Positions 58,674 to 64,000 of a stretch of 64,000 bases of DNA are shown piece after piece. The stretch is from Sapria himalayana. Its lineage: Eukaryota; Streptophyta; Magnoliopsida; Malpighiales; Rafflesiaceae. Location: positions 2,136,539 to 2,200,538 of the forward strand of contig JAREIK010002450.1 of assembly GCA_029783825.1 (NCBI GenBank), given 5' to 3'. The notes beneath the pieces were generated by a model. That model saw only the letters and a list, made by a program, of their open reading frames with translations. It searched no databases and was not told where the DNA came from. Positions within the stretch are counted from its first letter, which is position 1. Each line of letters opens with the position of its first letter. The translations under genes were made by a program, and so were the position numbers.

Positions 58674-58676
58674 TAG
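57065..58676 (+). repeat. Tandem duplication of a hAT-A exon region (714 bp, then 169 bp) with TG/AT microsatellites
   Basis: TTATTTCAATATAAAAAAAT at 57065 recurs at 57779, so a 714-bp unit is duplicated almost unchanged. A 3' part of about 169 bp is present a third time from about 58480. Each copy ends with AAATTTATA(T/C)ATTGTAAATAT followed by (TG)n or (TA)n runs. The final (TG)n run is about 58629-58668. Copies differ at only a few positions, so the duplication is young compared with the decay of the transposase. Confidence 0.88.
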
Positions 58677-58679
58677 AAT

Positions 58680-60521
58680 ATTTGTGACAATGGCCACCTT
58701 AAGAGGAATGTTGATCAATATGCTAAAAAAATATGGTATATTAGATCCTAGACAAATCTAAATAAGTGGTAGAGCCTTTGAAGTTGAATCATGTTTAGCT
58801 TTATTGACCCCCTTTATATATCACAATGACTTTGTGAGGGAAGACATAGCCAAATAATTATAATTATGAGTTTTTCAATTAGATTTTTGAAGCATCCTAG
58901 GATAGTCAGTATTTCAAAGACTTATTCCACTCTACATACCATAGGATTTCCAAGTCTACAAGTAGGAATGACATAATAAAATATTATAAATTAAAAAAAT
59001 AATTAATTATTTATGAATTTAGAAAATATTATGGAGTTATGTTCGTAATGTTTGATATTTTAACTAATCATAATGATACATCATTAACATGCTTCACTGC
59101 CCATTATGTAGATTCAAAATATAAATTTAATAAAAAAAATTAGGGTTTTCAATGTTTATTTATCCTCATGTTGGTTATACTATATATAAGTGTATGATAA
59201 AAATATTTAGGAAATATGATATTCAAAATAATTTTTTTTATTACAATTAATAATGAATCTAATAATGGAATTATTATTAGTATGTTTGTCAGAATAATTA
59301 AAGATATGCCATTAAGTGAAATTTTTTAGATTTGGTCTACCACATAATTAACCTAATAGCACATATGAGAAAAAACATCATTTCATATGCATTAGAAAAT
59401 ATAAGAAAGGCACTAAAATATTTTAGGATGCTTAGCAAACAAAAAGAGTTTAGCAGTCTTTATTTGTTAGAATGTCTTAAAAAAATTTTAAATAATGTGA
59501 GATACTATTTGAATTATACCTACATAATATTCGAGTCATGTGTTGACTATCAAAAAGTGATATTCAACTATATCATTAGTAAGAGTGATGAAACTTATTA
59601 TTGACAATTCAGAATGGGATATAAAAATTTATTTTATAAAATTCTAAAATATTTTTATGGAATAATGAATATTTGTTCATCTATATATACTTCTACCACT
59701 TATATTGTACTTAGGTGCATATATAATACTAGTAGCATATTTAGTAAGAATAAAGGACACCCCATATTTTGTGTCATGACTATTGAGATAAAAATCAAAT
59801 ATTTAAAATACTAGTCTTCTATTCCAACTCTTTATTACTTGGCTATGTGTATGGATCCTAGGGTTAATGGTCAAAGGGATAGAAAATATATTAAGATACA
59901 TATCCACTTTCATGAACCAAGTAGATGAACCTGAAGGTTTTATTCATGCAAAATTAACTAATATATTTACATATTATGACACTAGCATTATGGTAGTTAT
60001 AGAGAGGCTCCTAGTATGAAGATGAATATCATATTTGGAAATGATATTTTCATCTAACTAGCTAGGGGAAAATGATGGAGTGATTTATTAAATAAGAGTG
60101 GGGTGTCTTGATACTTAGATACTAATTACTATTTCATCCTATCACATGATGATAATGAGAATTTAAATATTTTGAGTTTGTGAAAATCATATGAATCCAC
60201 CTCTCTCGTGCTATGTAAGATAGTATGTGATCTACTGACCCCTTTAGTTTCTATCATAGTATTGAAGTCTACTTTTTTGTGGTAGCCAATATTATTTTAG
60301 ATAAGAGATCAATACTACAACTAGATATTGTAGAGGTACTTGCATGCATAAATGACTGGGAAGATTTGAGATTAGGTATTAAGGATAAAGTAAAAAAGTT
60401 ATTGATAAATGATGACTCGTGGGATATCAAGATTGAAGATATTGAGGCCACCACTAGGAATACCTTCAGACATATACATGATGATTATAATTTGTATCCA
60501 TGCTACAAACTACAGACATAG
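58680..60521 (+). pseudogene. hAT-A transposase remnant
   Basis: Segments in order: a zinc-finger-like start (SSKFIYCKY in each repeat copy; second half CDNGHLKRN at 58.69 kb); YGILDPRQ and FEVESCLALLTPFIY at 58.74-58.82 kb; FDILTNHNDTSLTCFTAHYV at 59.05-59.11 kb (catalytic Asp block plus LTAHYID block); FITINNESNN near 59.24 kb, where hAT proteins have TLDNASxND, so the second Asp is Asn; and a C-terminal dimerisation (hATC) region at 60.2-60.37 kb with LLTPLVSII and ILDKRSILQLDIVEVLACIN. The frame is broken many times. Structurally a Tip100/Ac-like plant hAT, clade undecided. Confidence 0.78.
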
Positions 60522-61000
60522 ATTGATGATATTTCAGATTTTCTTTTCATACAATACAATACTTTATTTATTTTTGGATTTCTTCCTGTTATTTTTCATT
60601 GTATGTTATATATCATATATTATGCTTATAGATTATTTTTTTATTAAATATTTTCATTTTTGTGTTAATCTAATTGTCATACAATTTTTTAGTTGTTTAT
60701 TCATTTTAATTTATTTAATTTTATAATCCAATGTAAATATATAATGTATATTGCACATGTACTTTTTAATTATATTATTTTTATATGTAAATGTAATATT
60801 TTCATTTTTGAATAGATATACAATTAAATTTTCAAAATATTTTAACTATGCATATTCAATCCAGGCTGCCCACTAACCTACCCATAACCAACATGACCAT
60901 GCATGGATCTACCCAGCTACATACCAAATAGGCCATGTCATGCTTAGTCATATGGATGTCATGTCATTCCTAACATAACATGATCTATCTGACACCTCTA

Positions 61001-61450
61001 CTATGGCATAAAATTTTTATTCTAGTCATAAAAATTGTTATGAGCTGGTTGAGTCTAAAAAAGTTTCAGAGCAAAAAAGAATATAATGTATAATAAAATA
61101 ATTTTGTCAATGACATAGTAGAGTCATTATGTTTGAAGATTATCATGACTATTTATACAGTATTTTGGCCATGAATGGATGTTGAAATAACTATATAGCT
61201 CAATGAGGTAAAACAAAATCATAACAAAAAGAATGTTATGACTTTACATGATTTTTTGCTCCCTCCCTTCTCAGTAATTCACCAAGTCTCTATTTCACAC
61301 AAAAATCCCTCAATTTCAATACTATTCATTTATATTCTATCAAGAATCATAATTTAATGAAATTATTCATTTTAAAGCTTTTTCTATACAAAACATCATG
61401 AATATTCATCAACATAACTAGTTTTATTTGATATTTAGCATATTTAACAA
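61001..61450 (-). repeat. Inverted LE U3 arm, right part (LE-8)
   Basis: It continues the arm cut by hAT-A. GAATGGATGTTGAAATAACTAT, AATGTTATGACTTTACATGA and TATCAAGAATCATAATTTAATG match 11.05-11.25 kb and 19.87-19.98 kb closely. It ends near GATATTTAGCATATTTAACA, the U3 start in reverse. Confidence 0.7.
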
Positions 61451-61459
61451 GGACCAAAT

Positions 61460-64000
61460 AATTTTTTACCCTTTTCATATGAATGAAATGGGTTCATTTT
61501 CACGTCAAATGAATTGACAATCTTTGAAAAACTTTAAAAAGTGTGCATTATTCATATAAAAATATTTTAATATTTTCATAGTATACATTGATTGGTGAAC
61601 TAAAACTCTAGTAGAAAAATACATAATCTATAAAGCAAGACAAAATTTTGAATTTCCAACTTATTTCATCTTACATTTCTTTTTCATATATTTTATTATT
61701 TTTGCGAGCTCTTTATATGTCTCAATAAATTTAGATAATTATCATGCATTATAATAATTATAAATCTAGTTTTTAATTTCTCAATAAAGATGCATGAACA
61801 TATAGAGTTGTTTACATACCTTTTATTTTATAAATACTCACTGATATGATGTATCACATATGTTGGGATTAGTTAAATTCATATAGAGATATTATAATTT
61901 GATTGATCACATATTATGAGACTTTGTATTATTTTATTCAGGTAATTTAAATTATTCAAGAAATTTATATATCATTATCTTTTGATCTATAAAGATAAAT
62001 TATGATGATATTTATGAGATTTATATCAAATCCTTCATATAATATCATGCTTATTAAAAAGTGGAAATTGATTGCATCAATGATAAAAAAATATATATTT
62101 TCTTATAGTCGATACCAACATTCTATCAGAAATATCTTATGATCTCATTATTTCATTATAATTTCATATAAATATTCAATTGTAACCAATAGACTTTCTA
62201 CCTTTGAGTATTTGGATTACATGACTAAAAATATCTTGTTTTATTAACAAGTTTAATTATGTATATATAATGTCTTTCTATTTTGGTCAATCATTTCAAT
62301 TTCCACATTTTTCATATTCTATGGGTTTACATCCTCATTATTTCTTATATGATGTCTAAAATTATTTTGAAAGCAAAAATAATATTGATAACTTTATTTT
62401 GATTTCATTTGTCTATGTTATGTGTATACTTAATTGAATCTCAAATTTTCATGTCCATGTGCCACTTCAAGAGTTATTTCTTTATTTTGAATGTCTTTAG
62501 CTATCTTTTATTCAATATATGCCTTTATAATGGTCTCATGTTCATCAGACACCCCCATGGGCCTTTTGTTTATCATTTGCCCCCATAAGGGCTTTTTGTT
62601 TATCATATACTTCTTTAGAGTTATCAATTCTCATTTGTGTCATTTTTTTTATCGGGAGTTATATCTTTTGAACCAATACTAATAGATCTCTTATGCTTCA
62701 GACTTATTTTAGATTCATTTGTTAATTATCATTCATGGACATCAATTCGTAGTAAAGTATTTGTTGTTAAAATATGTGATTGTCAATTTTTTGTATCAAA
62801 AAAAGTGTCTAACAATTGATTTGTAATACTTTACAAATGAATAATATTGTGAACTTTTAGTTCACATTGGCTTTTATGATGATCAAATGAGTCATTATAA
62901 ATGTATTCCAAGTAATTTATTATCATTCTTCTAGAAAATTTTTCTCCACCTAATGGAGAGAATATACTTTCACTAATATGACAATCCATGAAGTGGACTA
63001 TAAAAATATTTCCCATTAAGAGTACAAGATATTTTATGATAGATGAATAATCAACACCCACATAAATTTCAAGTCTTCATGGGAACCCATTTTAGTGCAT
63101 TGTGTAGGTGTGATTGACATATAGACGATACAACCAAAGATTCATAAATGAAAAATATTTTTTTATTTTTCTAGTATAAGATATAGAGAGAATTATTTAT
63201 GGTAAGCTATTTTCAGGATATGAACCAAACCTATAGAATGCATAATAGCATGTCTTCATGTATTCTATCAAAGAAAATTGGTGACTCAAATGTGACTTTG
63301 CTAATTGATGATCTAACTATCAATTTACCTTGTGAACAATCAACACATGAGTATTAATTAGGCAAGAGAATCTTTAGTTCTTTAGTAAATGCTCATATTA
63401 GTGTTCTATTATTTTCCGCATCGACCTAGCATGCCATGCTAAACAACAAATATCTTTTGGGTTGCTGAACTTCTGGTTAAAGATAACAAATGACTTTATA
63501 GGTTTTATATTTGTGTGATATGACTTGGAGAAGAATGTTGAAAGTTTTATATTATAAGTTTATTTCCAAAAATAATAGTTGTGATATAAATATATTTTGT
63601 ATTATCTTCATTCATAATCTCAACATGATATGCATTTCTTCATATATCTTTAAAACTAAGTTCTTTGTGGACTTGCAAGAAAATAATGCATCATTAATAT
63701 GGAATTTAGTTTCATACGGCATCATTTTATGTGCTCTTTAGATGCCTTCAATTAATTGTGTAATTCTAGATATGATACTTACATTGAAATTTGTTAATTT
63801 CAAATCTAGAAAGTATCTTTATGTAAAAGGATTAAGTTTGTTGTTGAATAGTCAATAAGATATACATTACCCTCGTTCATCTTGAATTTAGTAACACATG
63901 AATTTTAAATACAATGAATATAAAAATAATAAATAATATCATAAGAGCCATATATAATAATGAAATGATATATAAATTAATTTAATAAATATCATTCAAT
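61460..64000 (-). pseudogene. copia-7 remnant, - strand, runs off the window
   Basis: Reading down the - strand, the pre-integrase region (63.8-63.35 kb) has ETKFHINDALFSCKSTKN and a CSQGKLI block. The integrase core is mostly deleted. IFGCIVYMSITPTQCTKMG (near 63.11 kb) joins the hinge, with IIKYLVLLMGN and HFMDCHISESIFSPLGGEK (63061-62930) and CELKVHNIIHL. A linker with DKQK...SDEHETIIKAYIE is near 62.55 kb. RT pieces INFHFLISMILYEGF and YLYRSKDNDIY are at about 62.06-61.98 kb, and VGNSKFCLAL then VLVHQSMYT at about 61.66-61.59 kb. RNase H is missing where LE-8 begins. The polyprotein type is widespread in plants. Confidence 0.82.

Larger units (their letters stand above)
56586..61000 (+). 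mobile_element. hAT-A: 4.4-kb hAT transposon with both ends
   Basis: Ends are TAGAGGTGTCGAGAGGG and GACACCTCTA. Flanks CTATGATG (56578-56585) and CTATGGCA (61001-61008) are a decayed 8-bp TSD. Other LE U3 copies read CTATGATATAAAAT-like sequence at the empty site, which confirms the insertion point. GC-rich subterminal zones lie at both ends. The coding region is broken and contains a long tandem duplication and TG microsatellites. This is the largest hAT here and the likely autonomous type for the MITEs, though dead itself. Confidence 0.88.

Noticed and set aside
60409..60726. 105-codon frame after the hAT-A C-terminal region.
   Set aside because: It overlaps the hATC-type frame out of phase and then runs into AT-rich 3' sequence; hydrophobic and unsupported.

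Overview
This window looks like plant nuclear DNA from a repeat-rich, gene-free intergenic stretch. It is very AT-rich. It holds many degraded Ty1/copia polyproteins, a large Athila/Tat-like LTR family, several hAT elements with 8-bp target-site duplications (TSDs), a Harbinger-type MITE and a tRNA-derived SINE. I found no intact host gene, rRNA, tRNA or CRISPR array, and I cannot name the species. Nearly every open frame is short and lies inside a broken element. All homology calls come from reading translated frames against remembered family motifs, not from a search.

Layout. 0.1-5.9 kb: one broken + strand copia element (copia-1) with both LTRs, split by a 1623-bp solo LTR. 5.9-7.7 kb: no recognisable content. 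7.7-25.6 kb: fragments of one LTR family (called LE here) in both orientations, mixed with a copia fragment, two hAT MITEs and a truncated hAT. LE-4 (- strand, 17.58-25.42 kb) sits inside the LTR of LE-3 (+ strand). 26-34 kb: copia fragments, a 31-bp minisatellite, a SINE and a third hAT MITE. 34.9-39.1 kb: a - strand copia (copia-6) with gag to RNase H in order. 39.1-42.5 kb: a - strand hAT. 42.5-61.45 kb: more LE elements. LE-5 is the most complete. A 4.4-kb hAT is inserted near the right end, and a GC-rich fold-back minisatellite lies before the LE-7 LTR. 61.5-64 kb: a - strand copia running off the window.

The LE family is the best candidate for something undescribed. Its parts recur in a fixed order: an LTR of about 2.5 kb; a primer-binding site resembling the Athila/Tat tRNA-Asp type; a coiled-coil-like ORF1; a TGCTTGGGAGGCAACC-type motif; a CATGAC-rich array like that of the LTR U3; an ORF2 with features of the 'putative plant transposon protein' domain; and a polypurine tract. 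No reverse transcriptase was seen, so the family is probably non-autonomous. The U3 is built of diverged tandem units of about 55 bp followed by a conserved TATA box. Inverted U3 arms lie directly downstream of several LTRs, which gives the region a palindromic texture.
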